This document shows, piece after piece, positions 25,691-36,105 of a stretch of DNA of 56,370 bases. The translations under genes were made by a program, and so were the position numbers. Under the pieces are notes generated by a model. It was not told the DNA's origin. It did not search any database and saw only the letters and a program-made list of their open reading frames with translations. The DNA comes from an uncultured cyanobacterium (GTDB lineage Bacteria > Cyanobacteriota > Cyanobacteriia > PCC-6307 > Cyanobiaceae). Location of the stretch: the NCBI GenBank assembly GCA_903823115.1, contig CAIJRN010000078.1:1-56370 (forward strand). Reading direction: 5' to 3'. Every line of letters begins with the position of its first letter. Positions within the stretch are counted from its first letter, which is position 1.

Positions 25691-26923
25691 ATGAACCTGC
25701 CCCACGCTTGCGATCCCCACCCCACCCCGCCCCAGCCAGCGCTGCTGTGGCAGGAGCTGGGCCTGGATCAGGCCCTGGAGCGGGCCCTGCCGGAGCTGTT
25801 GCTGCTGCGGCGCCATCTGCATCGCCATCCCGAGCTCAGTGGCCACGAGCAGCAGACCGCCGCCCTGGTGGCCGGCGAACTGCGCCGCCATGGTTGGCAG
25901 GTCCGCGAAGCCGTCGGGCGCACGGGGGTGTTGGCGGAGCTGGGGCCCGTGGATGGCCCGCTGGTGGCCCTGCGCTGCGACATGGATGCCCTGCCGATCG
26001 AGGAGCGCACGGGGCTGGATTACGCCTCCAGCCGCCAGGGCCTGATGCATGCCTGCGGCCATGACATCCACACCACCGTGGGATTGGGGGTGGCCCAGCT
26101 GCTGGCCTCCGTGCAAGAGCGGCTCTCGGCCCGGGTGCGGCTGATCTTTCAGCCGGCGGAGGAAACGGCCGAAGGGGCGGCCTGGATGAAGGCCGACGGC
26201 GCCATGGAGGGCGTGCAGGCCCTGTTCGGGGTGCATGTATTCCCGAGTCTGGCGGTGGGCACGATCGGGGTGCGCAGCGGCAGTTTCACGGCGGCGGCCG
26301 GCGAGCTGGTGGTCGAGGTGCTCGGCGAGGGGGGGCATGGCGCCCGGCCCCACCAGAGCACCGATGCGATCTGGATCGCCGCCCGGGTGGTGAGCGGGCT
26401 GCAGGAGGCGATCAGCCGCCGCCTCGATGCCCTGCACCCGGTGGTGGTCAGTTTCGGGCGGATCGAGGGGGGCAAGGCCTTCAATGTGATCGCCGACCAT
26501 GTGCGCCTGCTCGGCACCGTGCGCTGCCTCGATCTGGACCTCTACGCCCAGCTGCCGGCCTGGATCGAGGAAACGGTGCTGGCCCTCTGCCGGGGTCACG
26601 GCGGTGAGGCCCGGGTGCACTACCGCACCATTTCGCCGCCCGTTCACAACGATCCGACGCTCACTGCCCTGGTGGCCGATGCCGCCGTTGAGCTGCTGGG
26701 CCGCAGCCAGGTGCAATGGCTGGAGCAGCCTTCGCTGGGGGCGGAGGATTTCGCCGCCTTGCTGGAGGGCAGCCGGGGCACGATGTTCCGCCTCGGGGTG
26801 GCTGGCCCCCAGGGCTGCACGCCGCTGCACAGCAACACCTTCAACCCGGATGAGGGCTGCCTGGCGGTGGGGGTGCAGGTGCTCACCCTCAGCCTGCTGC
26901 GCTGGATGGAGCACCCGGTGTGA
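25691..26923 (+). CDS. M20 family amidohydrolase (N-acyl-L-amino acid / IAA-amino acid hydrolase type)
   Basis: A 410-residue binuclear metalloenzyme that hydrolyses N-acyl amino acids or related amides. Metal-site motifs are ALRCDMDALPI (94-104), MHACGHDIHTT (119-129) with C122 and H124, and FQPAEETAEGA near 154-164 with the Glu-Glu pair. GGHGARPH near 217 is the dimerisation-domain His, and GAEDFA near the end is the last metal site. The M20D layout matches HipO/IAA hydrolases; the natural substrate is not known. The start is ATG 25691. Its TGA overlaps a GTG start of the following small gene. Confidence 0.9.
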   Translation: MNLPHACDPHPTPPQPALLWQELGLDQALERALPELLLLRRHLHRHPELSGHEQQTAALVAGELRRHGWQVREAVGRTGVLAELGPVDGPLVALRCDMDALPIEERTGLDYASSRQGLMHACGHDIHTTVGLGVAQLLASVQERLSARVRLIFQPAEETAEGAAWMKADGAMEGVQALFGVHVFPSLAVGTIGVRSGSFTAAAGELVVEVLGEGGHGARPHQSTDAIWIAARVVSGLQEAISRRLDALHPVVVSFGRIEGGKAFNVIADHVRLLGTVRCLDLDLYAQLPAWIEETVLALCRGHGGEARVHYRTISPPVHNDPTLTALVADAAVELLGRSQVQWLEQPSLGAEDFAALLEGSRGTMFRLGVAGPQGCTPLHSNTFNPDEGCLAVGVQVLTLSLLRWMEHPV

Positions 26924-27198
26924 TCAAAGCAGCTGAGACCCAGGTCGAGGTCGCCATGGCCCAGGGCATGAGCCCCGCGTCCCGCCGGCGGGCCCTGCTG
27001 GCCCTGTCCTCGCCGCTGTTGATCCTGCTGGCCCTGGTGGCCCTGTTGCACAGGCCCGCCAGTGAGCGGGTGCAGGCCCTGCCCGCCCTCGGCATCGGCA
27101 TCGGCCTGCTCAGCACGAGCTGGGTGCGCCGCCGCCGCCGCCGCCGCGAGCTGTTGCGCGCCCTGCGCGACGATGGACACACTGCCGAGAGCGGCTGA
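26920..27198 (+). CDS. Small two-helix membrane protein (DUF3188-like)
   Basis: A 92-residue protein with two hydrophobic helices (about 26-43, ALLALSSPLLILLALVALL; and about 52-66, LPALGIGIGLLSTSW). They are joined by a short polar loop and followed by a strongly basic RRRRRRRELLRALR tail on the cytoplasmic side. Its form agrees with the DUF3188 family known mainly from picocyanobacteria, with no known function. GTG 26920 overlaps the preceding stop; ATG 26956 (MAQGMSPASRRRAL) is an equally plausible start that loses 12 residues. Confidence 0.7.
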   Translation: MIKAAETQVEVAMAQGMSPASRRRALLALSSPLLILLALVALLHRPASERVQALPALGIGIGLLSTSWVRRRRRRRELLRALRDDGHTAESG

Positions 27199-27210
27199 AG
27201 GTCGCAGCCG

Positions 27211-27816
27211 ATGGAATCCTCCGCCCCCGCCCCCGATCTCGCTGCCCTGCGGGAGGCGATCGCCTCCGGCGATCCCAGCCGGGCGATGCCGGCCCTGGTG
27301 GGCCTGCGTTCGCTGGCGGAGGAGCAGGCCACACCGCTGCTGTTGCTGGGGCTGGAGCAGACGACCTTCATGATTCGTTCGATTGCGGCGGCGGGGTTGG
27401 GGATCAAGCGCAGCGAGGCCGGTTGGCTGGCGCTGGAGACCCTGCTGGCGGGCGATGAGGACGCCAATGTGCGGGCCGAGGCCGCCAATGCCCTCGCCAG
27501 CTATGGAGTGGAGCGCTCCTGGCCGTTGCTGCGTGCCGCTTTCGAGCGGGATGGTCAGTGGCTGGTGCGTTGCAGCATCCTCTCCGCTCTGGCCGAGCAG
27601 CCCGCGATTGCGTTGTCCTGGCTGCTGGAGCTGGCCCAGCTGGCGATCGCCGATGGCGATGGCACGGTGCGGGTGGGTGGTGCCGAAGTGCTGGGTCGGC
27701 TGGTGCGCGAGGGCGATGGGCCTGCGGCGAACCAGGCGCGCCAGTTGTTGCAGGGGTTGCAGGCTGATGGCGATCACCGGGTGGTGGCCGCGGCGCTCGA
27801 TGGGCTGCAGGGCTGA
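27211..27816 (+). CDS. HEAT-repeat protein, possibly phycobilin lyase-like
   Basis: A 201-residue all-helical protein of consecutive HEAT/PBS-lyase-type repeats: AMPALVGLRSLAEEQATPLL, FMIRSIAAAGLGIKRSEAGW, DANVRAEAANALASYGVERS, and QWLVRCSILSALAEQ. The pattern resembles CpcE/CpcF/IaiH/NblB relatives, which attach or remove phycobilins or act as assembly scaffolds. Related genes are conserved in picocyanobacteria. The sequence alone cannot show bilin binding. It lies 12 bases after the small membrane protein gene in the same run. Confidence 0.8.
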   Translation: MESSAPAPDLAALREAIASGDPSRAMPALVGLRSLAEEQATPLLLLGLEQTTFMIRSIAAAGLGIKRSEAGWLALETLLAGDEDANVRAEAANALASYGVERSWPLLRAAFERDGQWLVRCSILSALAEQPAIALSWLLELAQLAIADGDGTVRVGGAEVLGRLVREGDGPAANQARQLLQGLQADGDHRVVAAALDGLQG

Positions 27817-27856
27817 GGCGGCCCCGAAAACGCCTGTGTTGTTTCGTTCTTGCTAG

Positions 27857-29428
<1,572 letters not shown>

Positions 29429-29447
29429 ACCTGAGGCTTGGATATCT

Positions 29448-29479
29448 GGATGCTGCAGGGCAGGCTGCCGGGTGCATCC
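29448..29479 (+). terminator. Possible hairpin terminator after thiC
   Basis: GGATGC (29448-29453) pairs with GCATCC (29474-29479), with an inner GGCAG-GCTGCC stem. It begins 20 bases past the thiC stop, but the following bases (CCGCTGTTTCCGTTG) are only moderately T-rich, so termination is not certain. Confidence 0.4.
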
Positions 29480-29550
29480 CCGCTGTTTCCGTTGTATCCT
29501 GACCTTGCTTACAAGGCTTCCTGAAGGTCTGTTTTGTTGGACTTGCCCGT

Positions 29551-32163
29551 ATGTTGACACGGTTAATTGAAGACTTGAGGGCTGAGCTGGTCCGCCCTCT
29601 GAATTGCGCAATCATCGGTGCGGGCCTTTCACTTACAGACTTTATTGGATGTCCTGCTGAGCAGATCAATCAGATTAATATTGATTCCCCTGCTTGGGAT
29701 GAGATCTGCGATCCACAAGATCTTGAGATCTATCCCACTGGCTGGGCTGATCTGATCATTGTCGATGTCGCTGTTTTCGCTGACAGCCAGCGTGATCGTC
29801 TGTGGAGCGAGATGGTCCGCATCGCCGCGGGCCAAGGGTTGATGCTGGCTCTGCTGCCCGAGTCGCGGGAGCTTTCGATGATCCACTCCAGTTTGGAGAT
29901 GGTTCAGGGAGCTCTTGCTCCTTATGTCCAGTCCTATGGCACAGAGCCATGGTCAGAGGGACAGCACAGTGTGCACTGGGCGCTGCGTAATACGCGCAAT
30001 ATCAATTCGGTAGCGTTATTGCCAAATGAACGAGATCTGTATGCCAAGGGACCGAATGATCTGATTGATCAGACATCCGATCCTCATCATTCATTGAAGC
30101 AATCTTCCCTCGTGGAGCCGTTGCCTGAGGCAGATGCTGGCCAGTCAGTGAAGGGATTGGCCAGTACGGATCCAGTGCCACTCAATGCTGATGTCGATGA
30201 GCAAGAAGCTTCGATTTGCAGACTCCAGCAGCAACTGGATCAGAGAACGGAGGCTTGTCGCCTGGCTGAAGTGGAGCTCGATAGTCTGCAGCATCGCTAT
30301 ACAGCGCTGCGAGCGGCTCTGGCTGTGGCTGATCGTTCAGAGAATCAGGACGAGACCCTCGATGAAGCTCTCGCACAGACAGGGCTGATTGAGCAGGCCT
30401 TTGTGCACGACCAGTCCTTGGCGCCGTCTGCTGAGCCGGCGATTTTGGCTGAAGTGGATGCTGGTCCAGTCGATAAGGCCGCTCACAGCACACAGCCCCT
30501 TCCTCTGAATGCTTTGGTCACTGAGCTTGAGGCCTCGATCGGTCGTCTCCAAGCGCAACTCAATGAGAGAACGGAGGCCAGTCGCTTAGGTGAAGTCGAG
30601 CTCCAAGGCCTGCGGCATCGCCACACAGAGCTATGGGAGGAGTTGGTCGTCGGTGGTCGCCCAGAGAAGCAAGGCACCATCAGCGAGGAAGACGTTGCAC
30701 AGATCGCTGCGCTGCGTCAGGAGCTGTCAGAGATGACAGCCAGTTACGTTGAAATGCGAGATACCGTTTGCGCTCTGACCACGTCCCGTTTCTGGCGTGT
30801 CACCTGGCTTCCCCGCCGATTGCTTGATCGCCTCAGGGCTTGCCTGCCTTCTGCCAAGGCGGTGGAACGGCCAATACCGGCAGACCATGCCCAGATCACA
30901 CCACAACCAGCCATCAGTTTCGCTGGCTCTGAGCCAAGCGGTCATCAGCCCATCGCTGTTCACGAAGATTCTCTCACCTGGAAGACGTTGTGGACAGGTA
31001 GTTTCCTGAATGCCCAGGACAATGCCACTGCGATTTCAAAGTACCGCCTGGATCGTATTCTTTTTGTAGACTGGCGCTTGCCGGAGCCTGACCAAGATTC
31101 CGGTTCTTGCCGCATTTTTGCCATCCTTGAAATGGCAGTTTTGTTAGGTTATCGAGTTGATTTTATCAGCGATGCGGACAACCAAGAGGAAAGATATCAC
31201 GACCTTCTTCTGAGCTTGGGCATTCATGTCATCACTGGTAGGACCAGAGCCTTGCGCCATCTCCAGCGTTTTGGCTCCCATTATCGTAAATGTTTTGTTT
31301 CTCGGCCTGAACCGGCATCGTTTTATTTTCCTCTGATCCGTTGCTTCTGCCCAGAGGCTGAGTTGATCTACGACACCGTTGACCTCCACTATTCTCGCTT
31401 CTATCGTGGCTCTCAGCTGAGCAGCCACGATGAGGGCATGCGGCTGGAGCTGCTGAATTTGCATTATCAATATAAATCCGCTGAGTTTTTTCTTGCCAAG
31501 TCAGCTGACCGCGTTGTTGTTGTCACCGAGAGCGAAAAGAGTGAGCTCTCCGATGTCGTGCCTCCAGAGTCTATCGTCGTGTTGCCAAACGTACATCCTG
31601 TGCCAGATTTTCGCTCTCTGCCAGCATTGGAAGCGAGACAGGATATTCTCTTTGTTGGTGGATTTGATCATGCGCCTAACGTCGATGCCGTGCTGTATTT
31701 TTGTGAGCATATCCTCCCCCTGGTCGTCGCGGAATTGCCCGATGTTGTTTTCCATGTTGTTGGCAGTAACATGCCTGAGCATATCCTCAATCTAAGAAGC
31801 TCTCATATTAATCCGGTTGGTTATGTCGCTGATCTAAGGGAAGTGTTTGATCGTGTTCGTGTTTTTGTTGCACCGTTGCGCTATGGCGCTGGCTTAAAGG
31901 GCAAAGTCGGTCAAAGCATGAGTTTTGGCGTTCCAGTGGTGGGAACAAGCATTGCTTTTGAGGGTTTCTCCCTCGTTGATCATCAGGAGGGTATCATTGC
32001 AAATGATCCCAATAGCTTTGCTCAATCCGTGGTGAAGCTCTTTGTAGACTCTGACTTGTGGTTGAGTATATCAACCCAAGCTTGGCAGGTCATCGAGCAA
32101 CGCTTCTCAACCCAGGCTGTGCGTCAGTGTGTTCAGTCTTTACTCCAGACATCTTCAATCTGA
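29551..32163 (+). CDS. Large glycosyltransferase with duplicated coiled segment (GT4 C-terminal domain)
   Basis: An 870-residue protein in three parts. Residues about 1-150 form an N-terminal alpha/beta domain (WADLIIVDVAVFADSQRDRLW) of unclear function. Residues about 186-400 are two tandem copies, 108 residues apart, of a Gln/Glu/Arg-rich coiled segment (LQQQLDQRTEACRLAEVEL, LQAQLNERTEASRLGEVEL). The C-terminal 380 residues are a GT-B transferase: IYDTVDLHYSRFYRG, VVVVTESEKSELSDV, ILFVGGFDHAPNVDAVLYF, FVAPLRYGAGLKGKVGQSM. The ALTTSRFWRVTWLPRRL segment near 410 is typical of transferases in multidomain surface-glycan proteins. Base composition drops sharply compared with thiC, marking the island start. 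It is coupled to the next gene by TGATG. Confidence 0.83.
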   Translation: MLTRLIEDLRAELVRPLNCAIIGAGLSLTDFIGCPAEQINQINIDSPAWDEICDPQDLEIYPTGWADLIIVDVAVFADSQRDRLWSEMVRIAAGQGLMLALLPESRELSMIHSSLEMVQGALAPYVQSYGTEPWSEGQHSVHWALRNTRNINSVALLPNERDLYAKGPNDLIDQTSDPHHSLKQSSLVEPLPEADAGQSVKGLASTDPVPLNADVDEQEASICRLQQQLDQRTEACRLAEVELDSLQHRYTALRAALAVADRSENQDETLDEALAQTGLIEQAFVHDQSLAPSAEPAILAEVDAGPVDKAAHSTQPLPLNALVTELEASIGRLQAQLNERTEASRLGEVELQGLRHRHTELWEELVVGGRPEKQGTISEEDVAQIAALRQELSEMTASYVEMRDTVCALTTSRFWRVTWLPRRLLDRLRACLPSAKAVERPIPADHAQITPQPAISFAGSEPSGHQPIAVHEDSLTWKTLWTGSFLNAQDNATAISKYRLDRILFVDWRLPEPDQDSGSCRIFAILEMAVLLGYRVDFISDADNQEERYHDLLLSLGIHVITGRTRALRHLQRFGSHYRKCFVSRPEPASFYFPLIRCFCPEAELIYDTVDLHYSRFYRGSQLSSHDEGMRLELLNLHYQYKSAEFFLAKSADRVVVVTESEKSELSDVVPPESIVVLPNVHPVPDFRSLPALEARQDILFVGGFDHAPNVDAVLYFCEHILPLVVAELPDVVFHVVGSNMPEHILNLRSSHINPVGYVADLREVFDRVRVFVAPLRYGAGLKGKVGQSMSFGVPVVGTSIAFEGFSLVDHQEGIIANDPNSFAQSVVKLFVDSDLWLSISTQAWQVIEQRFSTQAVRQCVQSLLQTSSI

Positions 32164-32900
32164 TGACGGAAATTAGCCCCAAGCCGAAGCTACTTGTAAT
32201 TGGTGTTTACCTTGCTGACAAGCCTAACTTGGCTCTTTCGGTGACTCAGTCTATCAAAAGTTCCTCGGCATGGTCTGTGGATTGCCGTTGGGCGAGTATT
32301 GGTTGCACCGAAGCAAGCTCAGATATGCGAGATGTGACAAGCCTGGCAATCTCTCGGCCGACAGCAAAAACAGTGATCCTTAATCGGCTGCTGAGTGATA
32401 TTAGCCTTTCAGATTATGAGTATGTCATGATTGTTGATGATGATATCGCGCTTCCCAGTGACTTTGTCGATCATTATCTTCGCATTGTAGCCGAGCGCGG
32501 TTTTGCCCTGTCTCAACCAGCGCGTACTCATAATAGCTACATTGATCATTATTTTGTGGCGCAGTTGATGGGTGTCGAATCACGTCAAACAAACTTTGTT
32601 GAAATTGGCCCTCTTTTTGTTGTGCATCAATCTGCGTATTCGTTGATTTTGCCGTTAGACGAGCGGCCGCCTATGGGCTGGGGCCTTGATTTTGTCTGGC
32701 CCGTGTTGATCGAGCGTCAAGGTTTGAGTATGGGAATCGTCGATTCTTGCCCCGTTGAGCATTGCTTTCGCAAGCCTGTCGCTTATTATGACTATGCTGA
32801 AGCTGATGCAGGAATGAAGAAGTTCTTCTCTGAGAATGAGCATTTAAGTTATGAGGATACTTTCCGTATCTTTAAGTCTTATCCAATGCTGGCAACTTGA
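32163..32900 (+). CDS. Putative glycosyltransferase (DUF707-like)
   Basis: A 245-residue predicted cytoplasmic protein. A GT-A-like metal motif is present in EYVMIVDDDIALPSDF (D92-D94). A second conserved-looking block NFVEIGPLFVVHQSA and then MGWGLDFVWPVL (about 178-189) recall the DUF707 family, in which a G-W-G-L-D element closes the active site. Function is inferred from these motifs and from lying in a run of four transferases. The start ATG overlaps the stop of the upstream transferase. The DNA is AT-rich relative to the genome backbone. Confidence 0.62.
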   Translation: MTEISPKPKLLVIGVYLADKPNLALSVTQSIKSSSAWSVDCRWASIGCTEASSDMRDVTSLAISRPTAKTVILNRLLSDISLSDYEYVMIVDDDIALPSDFVDHYLRIVAERGFALSQPARTHNSYIDHYFVAQLMGVESRQTNFVEIGPLFVVHQSAYSLILPLDERPPMGWGLDFVWPVLIERQGLSMGIVDSCPVEHCFRKPVAYYDYAEADAGMKKFFSENEHLSYEDTFRIFKSYPMLAT

Positions 32901-32905
32901 TTGCG

Positions 32906-33913
32906 ATGACAAACTCTATCTCTGCCCCAAAAATTTCTGCAGTTGTCACGACTTACAATCGTGCCCACCTCCTAAAGAAGACTCTTATTAGCCTGGCTGG
33001 TCAAACTTTGGCGGATGAGGAGTATGAGGTTGTTGTGATCGACGATGGCTCGTCTGATAATACGAGCCAGATTGTGGCTGATCTGCAGGCTTTGGTTCAT
33101 GTCAATTATGTCTATCAGCCAAACTCTGGCCTTGCCTCGGCCAAAAATCATGGTCTTTTTTACAGTAAAAGTCCGATTGTTTTGTTCTTGGACGATGATG
33201 ATGTAGCCGACCCTGCCCTGCTTGAGCAGCATCTCCTGGCCCATAAAACTTTTCCGGATCCCAACTATGCCGTCTTAGGGCATACGAATCTTGCGGCCAA
33301 TCTTCGCGAAGATCCGCTGATGCAATTTGTCACCGGCGAAGGGGGCCACCTCTTTTCATACGAATATATTTCAGCTGCCCCACGGTTGGATTATTCCTAT
33401 TTTTGGGGAGGGCGTACGTCTTGCAAGCGAAAATATCTGCTTTCTCATGGTGTATTTAACCCCATATTCAAGTTTGGGTTTGAGGATATTGAGCTGGGTT
33501 TCAGGCTCAGATTGCATGGGTTGCATGTTGTCTATTGGCCGAAGGCGGTGAATACGATGATCCGCCATATATCCCTGCAGAGATTTTTGCAACGCTGTTT
33601 TCGTCAGGGTGAGTCGGGTTATCGCTTTATCTCTCTTTACCCTGAGGAACAAGAGCTCGCCGCTGGGTTGTCATTGGTTGATGCTGAGGCAGAGTGGCGC
33701 AAGCTGAGTTCTAATCATCCTGCTGTGATCCAGGCAGCCTTCCACTTGGATAGCATGGTCAGAATCCTGCAGCCTAATCAACTGCAAGATAGTGCCTACT
33801 ATCGAAATCTCCTCCATTTTGCTTATTCACGGGCATTCAGGGCGGAAACGATTCGTGGCTATATGGAGGCCCGAGATTCTTCACGGTTGCCATTAGCCGC
33901 CTCTCCTGTATGA
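32906..33913 (+). CDS. Glycosyltransferase family 2 protein
   Basis: A GT-A-fold inverting transferase of 335 residues. The nucleotide-binding start is ISAVVTTYNRAHLLKKTLIS. It is followed by YEVVVIDDGSSDNT, the metal-binding DDDD stretch in IVLFLDDDDVADPALL near 99-114, and FGFEDIELGFRLRLHG, with the catalytic ED motif near 195-198. ATG 32906 is preferred to TTG 32897. It overlaps the next GT2 gene by 4 bases. The acceptor is presumably a growing lipid-linked surface glycan; this is inferred from context. Confidence 0.88.
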   Translation: MTNSISAPKISAVVTTYNRAHLLKKTLISLAGQTLADEEYEVVVIDDGSSDNTSQIVADLQALVHVNYVYQPNSGLASAKNHGLFYSKSPIVLFLDDDDVADPALLEQHLLAHKTFPDPNYAVLGHTNLAANLREDPLMQFVTGEGGHLFSYEYISAAPRLDYSYFWGGRTSCKRKYLLSHGVFNPIFKFGFEDIELGFRLRLHGLHVVYWPKAVNTMIRHISLQRFLQRCFRQGESGYRFISLYPEEQELAAGLSLVDAEAEWRKLSSNHPAVIQAAFHLDSMVRILQPNQLQDSAYYRNLLHFAYSRAFRAETIRGYMEARDSSRLPLAASPV

Positions 33914-34815
33914 CGATTGAGGAGAATGTGGCTCTCGGCGGGCCCCCTTGGAGGCTTAGGGCCAATCAGGCCTATCAAGCTTTGCAGAATGTAGATGTAT
34001 CTGTCGTCATTACGCTATATAATTATGCAGGCTATATTGAGGAATGTTTTGAGAGCCTTGTGGCTTCAATTCAATTTGATGTTTCGATCTCTGTTGAGGT
34101 TGTCATCATTGATGACGCTTCGACCGATGATGGGGCTCTCGTCCTCTTGGCGTCCAGCCTCGCTCATCGGCAGATCCCGTTGCTACTTGTAAAGAGTCGT
34201 CATAATGCTGGCCTCAGTCACGCTCGCAATCTTGGTTTGAGATTGTCGCGAGGTTCTGCTGCTTTCATTCTGGATGCTGACAATACAGTGAAGCCTCCAT
34301 GTATCTCGCGTTTGTATCGCTGTCTTCGCGAGACAGGCGCCAATGCAGCTTACGGCCAAATTGAAAAGATTTCCGCTTTAGACGGGAGCATTGTTGGATT
34401 GGTGTCAAACCAGGCTTTTGATCTGGCTCGACTCTTGGCTGGCAACTATATAGATGCTATGGCCATGTTTTCTGTGGCGACGCTTTTTGAGGTGGGGCTC
34501 TATGACGTTGGCATGATTCATGGATGGGAGGATTATGATATTTGGTTGGCGTTTGGTTTTGCCGGAATGCAAGTTGAGCATGTCGATGAGGTTCTTGCTT
34601 GCTATCGTGTCCATGCTGATTCCATGTTGAATCGCCTGAATGAGCACGTTCCGAAGGTTGGTCGTTATCTCTATCTTAAGTATCAGCAACTGTTGCCTCA
34701 GCCTGCTGCCGATTCGTTGCTTTTCGGCGTTCCAGTAGCTCTGCTGCTTCAACCGGAGGTTTGTGTGCTTTCGCTGGATCCGGCTCCCTTGCCTGATGTT
34801 GGGACAGAGTCATGA
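33910..34815 (+). CDS. Glycosyltransferase family 2 protein
   Basis: A second GT2 enzyme (301 residues). Key parts are VSVVITLYNYAGYIEECFES near residues 30-49, VEVVIIDDASTDDGALVL, the donor/metal motif FILDADNTVKPP (about 118-129; D-A-D), and MIHGWEDYDIWLAF with the catalytic ED near 215. A C-terminal helix-rich part has no membrane segment. It follows the first GT2 gene with an ATGA overlap, so the four transferases 29551-34815 form one operon. Confidence 0.88.
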   Translation: MTIEENVALGGPPWRLRANQAYQALQNVDVSVVITLYNYAGYIEECFESLVASIQFDVSISVEVVIIDDASTDDGALVLLASSLAHRQIPLLLVKSRHNAGLSHARNLGLRLSRGSAAFILDADNTVKPPCISRLYRCLRETGANAAYGQIEKISALDGSIVGLVSNQAFDLARLLAGNYIDAMAMFSVATLFEVGLYDVGMIHGWEDYDIWLAFGFAGMQVEHVDEVLACYRVHADSMLNRLNEHVPKVGRYLYLKYQQLLPQPAADSLLFGVPVALLLQPEVCVLSLDPAPLPDVGTES

Positions 34816-34832
34816 CTGGTGAGACCCCTTTG

Positions 34833-34858
34833 TTGTCAAGCTCCCATCCACCTAGTAT
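34833..34858 (+). promoter_or_regulatory. Candidate promoter for the lipoprotein gene
   Basis: TTGTCA (34833-34838) and TAGTAT (34853-34858) resemble -35 and -10 hexamers, 25 bases before the ATG at 34883. The 14-base spacing is shorter than usual, so the -10 element carries most of the weight. Confidence 0.3.
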
Positions 34859-34882
34859 GGGTTGAGGACCTTCATCGTTCCC

Positions 34883-35266
34883 ATGGCTTCATCAAGAGCA
34901 GTCTCCATCGCCCTCGTCTCTCTTGCGGGCTCCCTGTTGATCGGCTGCCAGTCTCAGGCTCCGTCTCAGTCAAGCAAGATGCTCATCAAGTCAGTGGGCC
35001 CAGAGGGGATCAAGGCGGGCGTCAAGTTCAATGTTCAACCTGATGGAAGTAGTGCAATTTGGCTCGCTACTGAGGGTGTGCCGGCAACAGCCATTCCAGT
35101 TTTGTCAGGTGTTGAACTGCCTGCAGTCAACGTTCGAGACCAAGGCAAGCTCGTGACCGCTACCGTGCCGGCCAAGCTGACGCAAGTTGCTGGCAAATAC
35201 CCTATGTTTTTGATTGACAAGAAGTCTGGCACGAAATCCAACCAGATTAATTTTGTTGTCAAGTGA
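34883..35266 (+). CDS. Small lipoprotein of unknown function
   Basis: A 127-residue predicted lipoprotein. The signal is short (MASSRAVSIALVSLAGSLLIGC), with the lipobox LIGC and Cys at residue 22. The mature part looks like one beta-sandwich domain: SVGPEGIKAGVKFNVQPDG, PAVNVRDQGKLVTATVPAKL, and the end NQINFVVK. This shape resembles IPT/TIG or other Ig-like domains, which often serve adhesion or envelope assembly. I do not recognise a named family. ATG 34883 is chosen because TTG 34862 would place polar residues before the signal. It is separated from the transferase operon by 67 bases. Confidence 0.68.
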   Translation: MASSRAVSIALVSLAGSLLIGCQSQAPSQSSKMLIKSVGPEGIKAGVKFNVQPDGSSAIWLATEGVPATAIPVLSGVELPAVNVRDQGKLVTATVPAKLTQVAGKYPMFLIDKKSGTKSNQINFVVK

Positions 35267-36105
35267 TTGAGCGCGCTTGAGTAGGCAATTGTCCTTGATG
35301 CCTGGTGGCCGGGCAATGTTTTCTGCCACAGTTTGTGGTTGTGTGCATTGATCAGGCTCCAGGCTTTTGGAATGTTAAAACGGGGCGGCCCACCTTTGTG
35401 ATTCTTCTTTTTTAAAGAAACGCAGGGTTGATGGCCTGCCAGGGCAAAGTCCCGCGGCGGCTGCTGCTGCTGAGATATCCCTCTCGTTGCCTTGGGTGTA
35501 TTTTTGTATTGTACCGAGCAATTCTCTCAATGGACGGCTGCAGATATTCGCTGTTATATGTATTCGATTTGATTTGATAGCTGCATGCCTAAGGTGTTTG
35601 AGCTGCGATTTGGCAATGCCGGTAAGCGGGCTTCCGGTCTCTAGGTAACGCTGTTAATAGACTTCGAGATAATTGACTATTCGATGTCTATTTTATGGCA
35701 TTAACATCGAATATTGACGCTTGTGCGGTCGTTTTATTTTGATAAAATGGCGGATAGGGATCTGTTGGGCGTAAAGTCGTCCTATCGGTTTCTATGATTA
35801 TTTGTTTTAGAAATCTCCATTTTGTTCGCTTCTCGCCTATTTGTGTAAGGTGGCCGCTGCTTCAATGGGGTTTGCGTCAGCCTTCTTGGTGGGAACTGGC
35901 CATTTGCTTTTGTCACGGATCAGTTGTCCGAATGACGGCTAAGTTGATTTTTGAATGTGAGGGGTGATTGTCGCCGGCGGTTGGTTCGAGGTGGAGGTCA
36001 TTTGCTGCATTGGTAACGGTCTTCGTGGGTCTATGGTTGCTAAAGTGTCTTGCGTTCATCTGTCTAGGCTTGTAGCTAGTTTGCCTTCCTGCATATGCTC
36101 TCACC
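35267..36105. other. AT-rich gene-free region of about 840 bp inside the island
   Basis: No recognisable gene on either strand. The stretch is among the most AT-rich in the window, especially 35480-35830, with runs such as TTTTTTAAAGAAA. It probably contains the promoter for the rfb operon that begins at 36106 and may be the scar of recombination between two island modules. The only ordered element seen is the inverted repeat at 35678-35713. Confidence 0.45.
35678..35713. repeat. Perfect 10-bp inverted repeat in the AT-rich spacer
   Basis: TATTCGATGT (35678-35687) is matched exactly by ACATCGAATA (35704-35713) across 16 bases (CTATTTTATGGCATTA). It could be an operator for a dimeric regulator, an RNA hairpin or a recombination-related site. 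No T-run follows to make it a terminator. Confidence 0.55.
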
